DNA from: Afipia sp049747295 | GTDB taxonomy: Bacteria; Pseudomonadota; Alphaproteobacteria; Rhizobiales; Xanthobacteraceae | DNA: 64,000 nucleotides | Reading direction: 5' to 3' | Assembly (NCBI RefSeq): GCF_049747295.1 | Contig: NZ_JBMHJM010000001.1 | Coordinates: 248,001-312,000, forward strand | Shown here: positions 50,243-61,625 of the stretch, in pieces | Position numbering within the stretch: the stretch's first letter is position 1 | Layout: every line of letters begins with the position of its first letter | The notes under the pieces: generated by a model | Database searches by the model: none | The model's input: the letters and a program-made list of their open reading frames with translations, nothing else | What the model was told of the DNA's origin: nothing | Program-made: the position numbers and the translations under genes

Positions 50243-51643
50243 TCAACTACGAGCGTCTGCAAAGGCAGCCAGAATGCGCGCCCAGGACCGGATGCCCTTG
50301 TGGAAGCTCTGCAGGTCGTATTTCTCGTTCGGCGAGTGAATATTGTCATCCTCGAGCCCGAACCCGATCAGCACCGTTTCGAGGCCAAGCGTGCGCTTGA
50401 AGTCCGCGACGATCGGTATTGATGCCCCCGAGCCGATCAGCAATGCGTCCTTGCCCCATTCGTCGGTCAAAGCGCGCTTCGCCGCCGCAAGCGGCTTCAT
50501 CCCCCAATCGAGCGCAATGGCCGGCGCACCCGCATGATCGGTGAACTCAGCGGAACAATCTGCTGGAAGGCGCGCCGTGACGAAATCGCGGAAGGCTTTG
50601 CGGATCTTCTCGGGATCCTGACCCTCCACGAGACGGAATGACACCTTTGCCGAGGCTTCCGCCGGAATGACGGTCTTTGACCCCTCACCCGTGTAACCAC
50701 CCACGATACCGTTGATGTCACAGGTTGGGCGTGACGAGATCTGTTCGATCAGCAGGCGGTCCTTTTCGCCTGCCGGCTCGGAGAGGCCGATCGGCTTCAG
50801 GAACGTTTCGGCTGAAAGATTCAATCCCTTCCACTGCGCCAGAATATCCGGCGGCAAGTCCTTCACGCCGTCATAGAAGCCGGGAATGGTGATGCGTCCG
50901 TTCTCGTCGAACAGGCCACCGAGTATCCGCGTCAGCACACGGATCGGATTCTGCGCGCCGCCGCCGAAAATGCCGGAATGCAAATCACGGTTGGCCGCTT
51001 TGATCTTGACCTCGTCGTAGACGAGGCCGCGTAGCGATGTGGTGATCGCCGGCGTATTCGGATCCCACATGCCGGTGTCGCACACCAAGACGAAGTCGGC
51101 AGCAAAGTCTTTTTTGTGCTTGTCGAGAAACGGCCCAAAGTTCTTGGAGCCGATTTCCTCTTCGCCTTCGATCAGGATCGTCACGTCCAGCGGCAACGAG
51201 CCGGTGACGTTTTTCCAGGCCCGGCAGGCTTCGACGAACGTCATCAGCTGACCTTTGTCGTCCTCAGCCCCACGCGCCACGATGATCTTGCGGCCATCGG
51301 CGTGATTGGTAACAACCGGTTCGAACGGAGGCCGATGCCACAGATCCAACGGATCGACCGGCTGCACATCATAATGCCCGTAGAACAGAACGTGAGCCCC
51401 ACCGGCGCCATTGCTCTTGCCGACAATCGCCGGATGGCCCGCGGTTGGGCGAACCTCGGTCGAAAAACCGATACTGGCTATGTCGGCAGCAAGATGCTCC
51501 GCCGCCTTGCGGCAATCCTCGGCAAAGGCAGGGTCAGCCGAAATCGACTTGATCCGTAACAGAGCGAACAGCCGCTCGAGGCTCTTGTCGAAGTCGGCAT
51601 CAATGCGCGCAAGCACATCGGAAAGCGCAGCGGTCTTTGTCAT
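50243..51643 (-). CDS. M20 family metallodipeptidase
   Basis: 466 residues. Metal ligands are visible: His in VLFYGHYDVQPVD, Asp in VARGAEDDKGQLM, paired Glu in ILIEGEEEIGSKNFGPFLDK and a late His in NIHSPNEKYDLQS. The dimerisation domain starts near NRDLHSGIFGGGAQNP. The size and sequence are those of the carnosinase/CPG2-like M20 dipeptidases that hydrolyse a range of dipeptides in the cytosol. ATG 51643. It follows the HerA-like gene by 26 bp and is probably in its operon. Confidence 0.92.
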   Translation of the reverse strand: MTKTAALSDVLARIDADFDKSLERLFALLRIKSISADPAFAEDCRKAAEHLAADIASIGFSTEVRPTAGHPAIVGKSNGAGGAHVLFYGHYDVQPVDPLDLWHRPPFEPVVTNHADGRKIIVARGAEDDKGQLMTFVEACRAWKNVTGSLPLDVTILIEGEEEIGSKNFGPFLDKHKKDFAADFVLVCDTGMWDPNTPAITTSLRGLVYDEVKIKAANRDLHSGIFGGGAQNPIRVLTRILGGLFDENGRITIPGFYDGVKDLPPDILAQWKGLNLSAETFLKPIGLSEPAGEKDRLLIEQISSRPTCDINGIVGGYTGEGSKTVIPAEASAKVSFRLVEGQDPEKIRKAFRDFVTARLPADCSAEFTDHAGAPAIALDWGMKPLAAAKRALTDEWGKDALLIGSGASIPIVADFKRTLGLETVLIGFGLEDDNIHSPNEKYDLQSFHKGIRSWARILAAFADARS

Positions 51644-51669
51644 GATAGAACTCCGAATTCTTGAAACGA

Positions 51670-53301
51670 CTATCGACGCAGCAGGCCACCGAGCGCGCCA
51701 CGGACAAGGGCGCGGCCGATCGACCCGCCCAGTGAGCCGCCCACGGACTTGCCGAGATCGGAAACCACGCCTCCGAGCACTTTGTTGGTCACGGTGCGGG
51801 TTACATCACGGGCAATGACTTGCGTCGTCGATAGCCTTTTTCCGCGTGGCGTATCGGTACCAAAGATGCCTCCGACGATCGAACCAAGCTGACCGAGAAC
51901 ACCGCCTTCCGAAGCTTCTGTTGTCGCAGCGGCACCCGCGACGCGTTTCTGAAGCACCTCATAGGCGGATTCAGAATCGATCGTGGTGTCGTATTTCCCT
52001 TTGACCGGGCTCGCCGCCATGATCGCTTTGCGCTCGTCCGGGGTAATCGGCCCGATCCGGGCTGTCGGCGGACGAACCATCACGCGTTCGACCATGGCGG
52101 GCGTGCCATTACCCTCCAGGAACGATACCAGTGCCTCGCCCTTCCCCAATTCCGTGATGACTTGGGCTGTATCGAGTGCCGGATTGGGCCGGAAGGTCTC
52201 GGCGGCCGCCTGCACGGCTTTCTGGTCACGCGGCGTGAATGCACGCAGAGCGTGCTGAACGCGGTTGCCAAGCTGGGCAAGAACCTTATCAGGCACGTCG
52301 ATCGGATTTTGCGTCACGAAGTAGACGCCGACACCTTTGGAGCGGATCAGGCGCACCACCTGCTCGATCTTGTCCATCAAGGCCTTTGGTGCGTCGTTGA
52401 ACAGCAGATGCGCCTCGTCAAAGAAGAACACGAGCTTCGGCAACGGCGCATCGCCAACTTCAGGAAGCTCCTCGAACAATTCCGACAGCATCCACAACAG
52501 GAATGTCGCATAGAGCTTCGGATTCTGCATCAACTTGTCCGCGACGAGGATGTTCACCATCCCCCGGCGATTGGAGTCGGTCCGCATGAAGTCTTTCAGC
52601 TGCAATGCCGGCTCGCCGAAGAACTTGTCAGCTCCCTGGTTCTCGAGCACAAGCAACTGGCGTTGGATCGTGCCCACCGTCTGCTTGGAGACGTTGCCGT
52701 ACTGAGTGGTCAATTCATCTGCGTGTTCGGCAACGAAAGCCAAGATTGCGCGCAGATCCTTCATATCGAGCAGCAGCAAGCCCTGCTCGTCCGCCACGCG
52801 GAACGCAATGTTGAGGACGCCCTCCTGCACATCATTGAGGTCCATCATCCGCGAGAGCAAAAGCGGTCCCATTTCAGAAACCGTCGCTCGAACCGGATGG
52901 CCCTGCTCACCAAAAACATCCCAAAAGACCGTCGAAAACTGATCGGGCTGAAAAGCAAGCCCCATTTGCTTGGCACGGCTTAAGATAAAGTCCTTCGCCT
53001 CTCCCATCTCGGAGATACCCGACAGGTCACCCTTGATGTCCGCGGCAAAGACCGGCACTCCCGCACGGGCAAAGCCTTCCGCCATGACCTGAAGCGTAAC
53101 GGTCTTACCGGTCCCCGTCGCACCGGTCGCAAGGCCGTGCCTGTTGGCAAGCGCGAGTGTCAGGAAGGCAGGCTGTTCGCCCTTGCCGATAAACATCATC
53201 GTGTCGGTGTCGGCGGATGCCACGCTCGCCGCAGCGGCAGGCGGCTTGGTCGCCGTCGTGGATTTCGACGTTGAAGCGGTCTTGGAGGTTTTCTTTGCCA
53301 T
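51670..53301 (-). CDS. HerA-like ATPase (DUF853)
   Basis: 543 residues. A Lys/Thr/Ala-rich N-terminus of about 30 residues, then Walker A GLATGATGTGKTVTLQVMAE, Walker B KLVFFFDEAHLLFNDAPKAL, and a C-terminal glycine-rich region. This is DUF853 (E. coli YjgR type), related to HerA and FtsK, of unknown role. NurA or other repair partners are not next to it. ATG 53301. Confidence 0.88.
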   Translation of the reverse strand: MAKKTSKTASTSKSTTATKPPAAAASVASADTDTMMFIGKGEQPAFLTLALANRHGLATGATGTGKTVTLQVMAEGFARAGVPVFAADIKGDLSGISEMGEAKDFILSRAKQMGLAFQPDQFSTVFWDVFGEQGHPVRATVSEMGPLLLSRMMDLNDVQEGVLNIAFRVADEQGLLLLDMKDLRAILAFVAEHADELTTQYGNVSKQTVGTIQRQLLVLENQGADKFFGEPALQLKDFMRTDSNRRGMVNILVADKLMQNPKLYATFLLWMLSELFEELPEVGDAPLPKLVFFFDEAHLLFNDAPKALMDKIEQVVRLIRSKGVGVYFVTQNPIDVPDKVLAQLGNRVQHALRAFTPRDQKAVQAAAETFRPNPALDTAQVITELGKGEALVSFLEGNGTPAMVERVMVRPPTARIGPITPDERKAIMAASPVKGKYDTTIDSESAYEVLQKRVAGAAATTEASEGGVLGQLGSIVGGIFGTDTPRGKRLSTTQVIARDVTRTVTNKVLGGVVSDLGKSVGGSLGGSIGRALVRGALGGLLRR

Positions 53302-53998
53302 TGCCTTGTCTCTCGCAGGCCATCGATATCGTCAGGTAGTCCGAAGCAACACACTATACTGCGTTGGAACTCATCTTGCAGGCGGCAATTGAGCGGTCAA
53401 CCCGCGACGCTCCGAGCGCTAAGTATAATGTCCAGACATAGAGCGATAGCGCTGCGGCGCTGTGTTCAGTTCCGGACAATGAAAGAAATGATCGTCCCAA
53501 TAACGAACTTTCGTCGTCGCCATGTGGCTCTATAGCAGTTGCAACACAACATTTTTTGAAACGCCGCGTTCGTTTGGTGCACCTTGATGCGCTTCTAAAC
53601 CAAAAATACCAATGTCGACGCCTGAGAATGCGACAAAATCGGCAAGCACTCTTGCATCACAGCAACACTTCACTGCCGATTGAACCCAAATGAGCGAATC
53701 AAGTGCAGGCATCGCTTGTAATTCATCTCGCACCCGCTCAAGATGAAATCATAAACAAAACATCCGGACACGTAACCGGAACCGACGGGGCATCAGATGG
53801 ACGGGCTGATTGATCAGCTGGCTGAGAAAGCTGGCCTAGATAGATGTGTGTCGGTACGAAACGTCGATATCGGCGATCTTCAGCACTCAGCTTCCAATTC
53901 GGACATCGATAGACAGAAGAAGCCCGCAGCTCATCAAAGCGCTGCTGGAACGCAACACGTTTTTAATTTCGCTTGAAATCATTTTTCAGTACGAGTCC
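53302..53998. other. Long spacer upstream of the DUF4332 gene
   Basis: About 700 bp without a confident gene and with lower GC than the neighbours. A minus-strand frame (53530-53733, 67 codons) has no recognisable domain or start site. On the plus strand a 59-codon frame begins at 53797 (listed separately). Promoters of both flanking genes must be inside. No repeat copy or terminator hairpin was seen. Confidence 0.4.
53797..53976 (+). pseudogene. Possible truncated small gene (59 codons)
   Basis: ATG 53797 with GGGG upstream. The first 16 residues, MDGLIDQLAEKAGLDR, resemble the start of the small helical proteins that begin MDELI-x-x-(I/L)AAK-x-G. After these the sequence becomes unlike any of them and stops at 53976. 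Either a remnant whose frame was lost or a chance match. Confidence 0.25.
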
Positions 53999-54406
53999 AT
54001 GACATACTCCATTTCAAAAATTGACGGGCTGGGCCCACAAGCCCAGGCCAAACTGAAAGCAGAAGGCATCCGCACAACCGCTGCCCTCCTCGAACAGGCG
54101 AGTACCGTAAAGGCTCGCAAAGCGCTCTCCGCAAAAACCGGGCTCAGCGAACAGCAACTGCTGGCGTGGGCCAATATCGCGGATTGCATGCGGATCAAGG
54201 GTATGGGCAAGGCCAAGGCGGAATTGCTTCGTGCAGCCGGCGTCAACACCGTCCGGGAATTTGCGCTTCGTAACCCGGAGCGGCTTGCACAGGCGATGAA
54301 AGACGCCAACGACAAGCGTAAGCTTGTTCGGGTGCTCCCCTCGGAAAAGTCCGTTGCACAACTGATCCAGAGTGCGCGCAAGCTGCCTTTGAAGATCAGC
54401 TACTAA
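53999..54406 (+). CDS. DUF4332 domain protein (helix-hairpin-helix)
   Basis: 135 residues from ATG 53999. Two helix-hairpin-helix-like units: YSISKIDGLGPQAQAKLKAE and DCMRIKGMGKAKAELLRAAG, the pattern of DUF4332. These bind DNA or proteins in other families; role here unknown. Stand-alone, 72 bp before folP. Confidence 0.8.
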   Translation: MTYSISKIDGLGPQAQAKLKAEGIRTTAALLEQASTVKARKALSAKTGLSEQQLLAWANIADCMRIKGMGKAKAELLRAAGVNTVREFALRNPERLAQAMKDANDKRKLVRVLPSEKSVAQLIQSARKLPLKISY

Positions 54407-54478
54407 GGCTGCTGGCTTTCCGTCAAAAGCACACCTCCGTGTCTTGACTCCATGTGACGGACCGCGCAAAGCCACGCC

Positions 54479-55336
54479 ATGATGGCGGAACCGTCCAGAT
54501 CGTCCGAGGTGCCTGCATCGCGGTACCACGCGCTGTTGCAGCCCTTGCTTGCGCGTTCCTATCCGGCCGTCATGGGTGTGCTCAATGTCACACCTGATTC
54601 ATTTTCGGATGGCGGCCAGTTTACAAGCGTCGATCTGGCTCTGGCCCAGGCGAAGCGCATGATCGCTGAGGGCGCCGACATTCTCGATATCGGAGCGGAG
54701 TCCACCCGTCCCTATGGCTCGGCGCCGGTCTCCGCCGAAGAAGAACTAAGAAGGCTGCAGAGCATCCTGCCGCAGGTTGTCGCCCTCGGGCTTCCCGTGT
54801 CCATCGATACCATGAAGGCATCCGTTGCGGCGTGGGCCCTCGGCCAGGGGGCACGGATCGCCAATGACGTATGGGGCCTGCAGCGCGATCCCGAGATGGC
54901 GCGGGTGGTTGCGGATCATGACGCCCCCATCATCGTGATGCACAACCGCGATACTATCGATGCCACCATCGACATCATGCAGGATTTGACGGCTTTCTTC
55001 GGCCGTTCACTCGACATTGCGGCCAAAGCCGGCGTTGCGCAGAAAAATATCGTGCTCGACCCCGGCATTGGCTTCGGCAAGACGCCCGAACAAAGCATGA
55101 CGGCGTTGGCACGGCTCGACGAATTGAAGCAATTCGGGCTTCCGCTGCTTGCCGGCGCTTCGCGCAAACGATTTATAGCCACCGTCACACCATCAGAGCC
55201 GCACCAGCGACTTGGTGGCTCCATCGCTGCACATCTGATCGCTGTTCAGCGCGGAGCCCGGATCATTCGCACGCATGATGTGGCCGAGACCGTCCAGGCG
55301 CTGCGCGTGGCGGCGGCAATCGAGGAGAAACAATGA
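54479..55336 (+). CDS. folP: Dihydropteroate synthase
   Basis: 285 residues, normal length. Motifs in order: PAVMGVLNVTPDSFSDGGQF, ILDIGAESTRPYGSAPV, VSIDTMKASV, NDVWGLQ, PIIVMHNRD, LDPGIGFGKTPEQS, LAGASRKRF and ARIIRTHDVAETV. It joins p-aminobenzoate to the pterin pyrophosphate in folate synthesis and is the sulfonamide target. ATG 54479 starts a three-gene operon with folB (four-base overlap) and folK. Confidence 0.97.
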   Translation: MMAEPSRSSEVPASRYHALLQPLLARSYPAVMGVLNVTPDSFSDGGQFTSVDLALAQAKRMIAEGADILDIGAESTRPYGSAPVSAEEELRRLQSILPQVVALGLPVSIDTMKASVAAWALGQGARIANDVWGLQRDPEMARVVADHDAPIIVMHNRDTIDATIDIMQDLTAFFGRSLDIAAKAGVAQKNIVLDPGIGFGKTPEQSMTALARLDELKQFGLPLLAGASRKRFIATVTPSEPHQRLGGSIAAHLIAVQRGARIIRTHDVAETVQALRVAAAIEEKQ

Positions 55337-55698
55337 GCGACACGATCTTCATCAAAGGGCTTTTGATCCACGCTCGCCATGGCCTGCTGGAGCATGAAGC
55401 GGAGGTCGGTCAGCGCTTCGTCATCGACCTCGAGCTTTGCATTGATCTGGCGGAATCCTCGCGGACCGACAAGCTTGCGGACACGGTTTCCTATTCCGAC
55501 GTGGTGGCAAGTGCCATCGCGGCGTTCAAGGGGCGCAATTATTACCTGCTGGAGCGGGCCGCCGGCGCCGTTGCGGAGGCCATCCTCTCAGCGTTCGAGC
55601 GGATCAGCACCGTCAAGGTCACCGTGCACAAGCCTCATGCCCCTATTCCCGCGATCTTCGACGATGTCGGCGTGATCATCACGCGCAGCCGGTCTTAG
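55333..55698 (+). CDS. folB: Dihydroneopterin aldolase
   Basis: 121 residues with FIKGLLIHARHGLLEHEAEV near the start, the sheet VGQRFVIDLELCIDLA and the late KVTVHKPHAPIPAIFDDVGV. It cleaves dihydroneopterin to 6-hydroxymethyl-dihydropterin. It overlaps folP and lies six bases before folK. Confidence 0.95.
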   Translation: MSDTIFIKGLLIHARHGLLEHEAEVGQRFVIDLELCIDLAESSRTDKLADTVSYSDVVASAIAAFKGRNYYLLERAAGAVAEAILSAFERISTVKVTVHKPHAPIPAIFDDVGVIITRSRS

Positions 55699-55704
55699 GC
55701 TCCG

Positions 55705-56196
55705 ATGGCGAGCGTCCTGATCGCACTCGGTGGCAATGTCGGCGATGTCCGCGCCACGTTCCGCAAGGCGATCGCCAACATCTGCGGCATGGCACAGGCC
55801 GCTTTGGTCGCACGATCATCTGACTACATCACCCCGCCGTGGGGTGACGAACAGCAGGACCGTTTTATCAACGCCTGCATCGAGATCGAAACCGCTCTCG
55901 ATCCTCACGCCCTCCTCTTCACCATGCACAAGGTCGAAAAGAAGTTTGGCCGCGACCGGGCCAATGAGCGGCACTGGGGTCCACGCACGCTGGATCTGGA
56001 CATGATCGCTTATGATGACGTCCGCATCGATAAGCCGGACCTGACATTGCCCCATCCGCGCCTGTTCGAGCGTGCATTTGTGCTGGTTCCGCTGGCGGAA
56101 ATCGTACCCGACCGCGTGATCGCCGGGCAGACGCCCCGCCAGGCACTGTCCCGGCTGGCGGTTGAAGGCATCGAACGCCTGCCAGACCTGCCCTGA
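55705..56196 (+). CDS. folK: Hydroxymethyl-dihydropterin pyrophosphokinase
   Basis: 163 residues. Start VLIALGGNVGDVRATFRKAI, the segment VEKKFGRDRANERHWGPRTL and the catalytic DLDMIAYDDVRIDKPDLTLP. It makes the FolP substrate. It ends 87 bp before mutA, with no terminator seen. Confidence 0.96.
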   Translation: MASVLIALGGNVGDVRATFRKAIANICGMAQAALVARSSDYITPPWGDEQQDRFINACIEIETALDPHALLFTMHKVEKKFGRDRANERHWGPRTLDLDMIAYDDVRIDKPDLTLPHPRLFERAFVLVPLAEIVPDRVIAGQTPRQALSRLAVEGIERLPDLP

Positions 56197-56283
56197 AAGC
56201 CTGAAACAATCATTGGCTTACGTCCCTCCCCGTGGCATTTTCCGGCTAACAAACAACGAGATTGCCGGGAGTTAACCTGCTGA

Positions 56284-58161
56284 ATGTCCACGGAAACTGA
56301 CGATCTGCGGCTCGCCGCCGATTTTGCACCGGCGTCGCGCGACGACTGGCGGAAGCTGGTCGACGGCGTGCTCAAGGGTGCTCCCTTCGAAAAGCTGACC
56401 GGCAAGACCTACGATGGTTTGCGGATCGATCCGATCTATGAGCGCGCGAAGAATGCAGCCGGCATCCCGGGCCGCGCACCGTCAGCCCCGTGGCAGATCA
56501 TGCAACGCGTAGATCATCCCGATGCGGCAACGGCCAACGCGCAGGCGCTCCATGACCTCGAAAACGGTGCGACGGGCCTGACACTGGTTTTCGCCGGTGC
56601 AGAAGGCGCCCACGGGACCGGTCTTGAGCCGACACCTGCGGCGCTCGCACGCGTGCTCGATGGCATCTATCTTGACGCCGGGATCGGGATCGAAATTCAG
56701 ATCGGTCCCCAGACCCGCAACATGCCAGCGCACTTCGCCGCTCTGCTGCAGCAGAAAGGCATTTCACCCGGCGATGTGGATGTGCGGTTCGGTCGCGATC
56801 CGATCGGCGCGACAGCCGTATGGGGCAGCAGCCCCTATCCATGGCCGGACATCGCCAAACCGTTTGGTGCCGGCGTTGCTCAGTTCGCAGCTCAGGGATT
56901 TCGCGGACCGCTTGTTGTTGCCGACGGCCGCGTGATTCACGACGCAGGCGGGACAGAAGTTCAAGAGCTTGCCTTCGTGCTCGCCGTCGCGGTGGCCTAT
57001 TTGCGCGCCATTGACGCAGCCGGTGTGCCTTTGGATGCAGCCCGGCGGATGATCTATGCGCGCCTCAGCGCCGACGCCGATCAATTCCTCACGATGGCGA
57101 AATTCCGCGCGCTGCGGCTGCTGTGGGCGCGCGTCCAAGAGAGCTGCGGGTTGACGCCGGAGCCGATGTTTATCGCAGCCGAGACCGCGTGGCGCATGCT
57201 GACGCAGCGCGATTCTGACGTGAACATGCTGCGCGCAACCATTGCGACGTTCTCGGCCGCGCTCGGCGGCGCCAACAGCATTACAGTGCTGCCTCACACC
57301 CTGGCGCTCGGACTGCCAGACGCTTTCGCACGGCGCATCGCCCGCAACACGCAACTCGTGTTGCTGGAAGAATCCAATCTGGAGAAAGTTGCTGATCCTG
57401 CTGCCGGTGCCGGCGGCATCGAAGCGCTGACCCGGCAGCTTGCCGAAGCCGCGTGGGCGCAATTCCAGGAGATCGAGAAAGCCGGCGGCGCGCCCGCAGC
57501 TCTTGAGCAGAATATCATCCAAAAGAAGGTCGCCGCTGCGCGTGCCGCACGCGCCGCAAACATTGCAAAGCGCCGCGATGTCCTGACCGGCGCCAGCGAA
57601 TTTCCGAACCTGAATGAGAAAACACCGGCTGTGCTGGATGCCAAGCCGGTCGAGCTTCCGCCCTATGGCGAAGCCAAGATCGCATTCGACGCACTGTTGC
57701 CTATCCGGCTTGCCGCGCCGTTTGAGGCGCTGCGCGATGCGTCCGACACAGCGCTGAAGACGACAGGATCGCGGCCCAAGGTGTTTCTCGCCAATCTCGG
57801 AACGGCCGCGGACTTCACGGCGCGTGCGACCTTCGCAAAGAGCTTCTTTGAAGCAGGCGGCATCGAAGCCGTCGATAGCCATGGTTTTTCGGACCCGGAG
57901 AAGCTTGTCTCAGCGTTCAAGGGAGCAAACGCCTCCCTGGTCTGCCTCTGCTCCTCGGACAAAACCTACGCCAGCCACGCCGTCGCGGCCGCGCAGGCAC
58001 TCCGCAGCGCGGGCGCCGAACACATCTATTTGGCAGGCCGCCCCGGCGATCTGGAGGCTGATCTGCGGGCGGCGGGGGTCAACGACTTCATTTTCGCGGG
58101 CGCGGATGCGCTTGCGACATTGCGGGCGGCCCACGATATTCTGGGTACACGGCAGAACTGA
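56284..58161 (+). CDS. mutA: Methylmalonyl-CoA mutase, small (beta) subunit
   Basis: 625 residues with the mutase barrel (DWRKLVDGVLKGAPFEKLTG, DVNMLRATIATFSAALGGAN, ITVLPHTLALGLPDAFARRI) and a C-terminal flavodoxin-like domain that lacks the Asp-x-His-x-x-Gly cobalamin motif, as expected for the non-catalytic subunit. With MutB it interconverts methylmalonyl-CoA and succinyl-CoA in propionate use. ATG 56284. It is followed after 10 bp by a small membrane protein gene rather than directly by mutB. Confidence 0.95.
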   Translation: MSTETDDLRLAADFAPASRDDWRKLVDGVLKGAPFEKLTGKTYDGLRIDPIYERAKNAAGIPGRAPSAPWQIMQRVDHPDAATANAQALHDLENGATGLTLVFAGAEGAHGTGLEPTPAALARVLDGIYLDAGIGIEIQIGPQTRNMPAHFAALLQQKGISPGDVDVRFGRDPIGATAVWGSSPYPWPDIAKPFGAGVAQFAAQGFRGPLVVADGRVIHDAGGTEVQELAFVLAVAVAYLRAIDAAGVPLDAARRMIYARLSADADQFLTMAKFRALRLLWARVQESCGLTPEPMFIAAETAWRMLTQRDSDVNMLRATIATFSAALGGANSITVLPHTLALGLPDAFARRIARNTQLVLLEESNLEKVADPAAGAGGIEALTRQLAEAAWAQFQEIEKAGGAPAALEQNIIQKKVAAARAARAANIAKRRDVLTGASEFPNLNEKTPAVLDAKPVELPPYGEAKIAFDALLPIRLAAPFEALRDASDTALKTTGSRPKVFLANLGTAADFTARATFAKSFFEAGGIEAVDSHGFSDPEKLVSAFKGANASLVCLCSSDKTYASHAVAAAQALRSAGAEHIYLAGRPGDLEADLRAAGVNDFIFAGADALATLRAAHDILGTRQN

Positions 58162-58171
58162 CAGCGGGCGC

Positions 58172-58611
58172 ATGACGGACATCACCGGCCCAAAGATCGT
58201 TGTGGCGGACAAGACAGCCCGGAAACACCGGCGGCTGGAGCGTCAGTTGCGCGCACTGCACGCCATGCAGGCCCATCTGAACGTCAAGGATATCGTCTGC
58301 GCAATTCTGGCTATTCCTGCGTTGACGCTGCTGTGTCTGACCGTGGCCTTGAAACTGCATATGGCGTCGGAATCAATCCCGCTCGCCATGTTGGGAGCTG
58401 CCGCTGCCGGAACCCTGATCTGGTGGATCGGACGGCGCTGGTTCATCCTGGCGTTATTGATTGTGTATGCGTTGTTGCTGATCCTTTTTGAGTCAGCGGA
58501 CTTCGATCTATCTGGACTAGACGTGAACTCAAAAAGATCCCGTCGCGACAAACTCGACGCGGCCATTGCCAAACGCGAAGCTATGCTGCGCGAATTGAAC
58601 AGGACCACCTC

Positions 58612-58615
<4 letters not shown>
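58172..58615 (+). CDS. Small membrane protein inserted between the mutase subunits
   Basis: 147 residues from ATG 58172. A basic N-terminus (TARKHRRLERQLRALHAMQA), three TM helices (VCAILAIPALTLLCLTVAL, PLAMLGAAAAGTLIWWI, WFILALLIVYALLLILF) and a charged tail. Not recognised. It overlaps mutB by four bases (ATGA) and lies 10 bp behind mutA, so it is surely co-transcribed; any role in the mutase system is unknown. Confidence 0.75.
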
Positions 58616-60768
<2,153 letters not shown>

Positions 60769-60794
60769 CGACGGACGCCATTTTCCTTCAGTCA

Positions 60795-61625
60795 ATGAGG
60801 ACTGTCTTGCACCAAATGTTTTTTGAAAAGCCGGCGCGTATCGGTCGGATCGCTGCGGGAGCAATATCGTTGACGATGGCTGTGTCGGCCCCCTTTCACA
60901 CAGCGAATGCGGACGATCCGAAGCCGGATTTCGCGCTCAAAAGCAAAGCGGTGGAAATTACAGTTACGTTGGATGCCGATCTCAAGGCCAATCAGCCGCT
61001 CGCCGAGAACCTGCTCGCTGAAGGTAAACGTTGGGCGCAAAAATATCTCGCCGACGCCAATAAAGAACTCAAGGAATCGCCCGAACGATTCAGTGAGGGG
61101 CGAACCTGGAGTCTCGACCGCAACTACGAAATGAGATCGGTCGTTGCAGGTCACTATGTGAGCGTCGGGCGGTCCGATTACACGGAGACCGGCGGCGCGC
61201 ATCCCAACACGGATATCAACACCATCATCTGGGATAACACGACGAGGAAACGCATCAGCATCCGTCCGTTCTTCAGGGAAACCGCCGACGACGGCCCCAC
61301 ACTGAAGGCGATCCTGGAGGCCATCGTTGTGTCGCTTCGGGCGGAGAAGAAGGAGCGCGATACGTACACCTCGGATGCAGACATCAGGCACTACCTTGAA
61401 CCCAAGCTTCTGAAGATCGGTGCGGTCACGTTCGAGCCGTCTACGGAGGCGGGAAAGAGTTCGGGGTTGAGTTTCGACTATCCCGCCTACGCTGTCGGCG
61501 CCTATGTCGAAGGCCCGTATGATGCATTCGTGCCATGGGATGTGCTCAAGCCCTATCTCTCAGCTGAAGGGATTGCGGTGTTCGGCGGCACTCGCCCCGC
61601 AGAGACGAGCCAATCCGAAAAATGA
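60795..61625 (+). CDS. Exported DUF3298/RsiV-like protein
   Basis: 276 residues from ATG 60795; GTG 60765 (overlapping the mutB stop) and ATG 60816 are alternatives. Signal peptide IGRIAAGAISLTMAVSAPFH followed by TANADD. The mature part has SLDRNYEMRSVVAGHYVSVG, YTETGGAHPNTDINTIIWDN and SGLSFDYPAYAVGAYVEGPY, the layout of DUF3298/DUF4163 domains found in RsiV-like lysozyme-binding proteins. It is a periplasmic or lipid-free envelope protein of unknown function placed within the mutase operon. It overlaps meaB by four bases. Confidence 0.75.
   Translation: MRTVLHQMFFEKPARIGRIAAGAISLTMAVSAPFHTANADDPKPDFALKSKAVEITVTLDADLKANQPLAENLLAEGKRWAQKYLADANKELKESPERFSEGRTWSLDRNYEMRSVVAGHYVSVGRSDYTETGGAHPNTDINTIIWDNTTRKRISIRPFFRETADDGPTLKAILEAIVVSLRAEKKERDTYTSDADIRHYLEPKLLKIGAVTFEPSTEAGKSSGLSFDYPAYAVGAYVEGPYDAFVPWDVLKPYLSAEGIAVFGGTRPAETSQSEK

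Noticed and set aside
53530..53733. 67-codon minus-strand frame in the long spacer
   Set aside because: No start signal or recognised domain; the composition differs from genes around it. Not enough to call.
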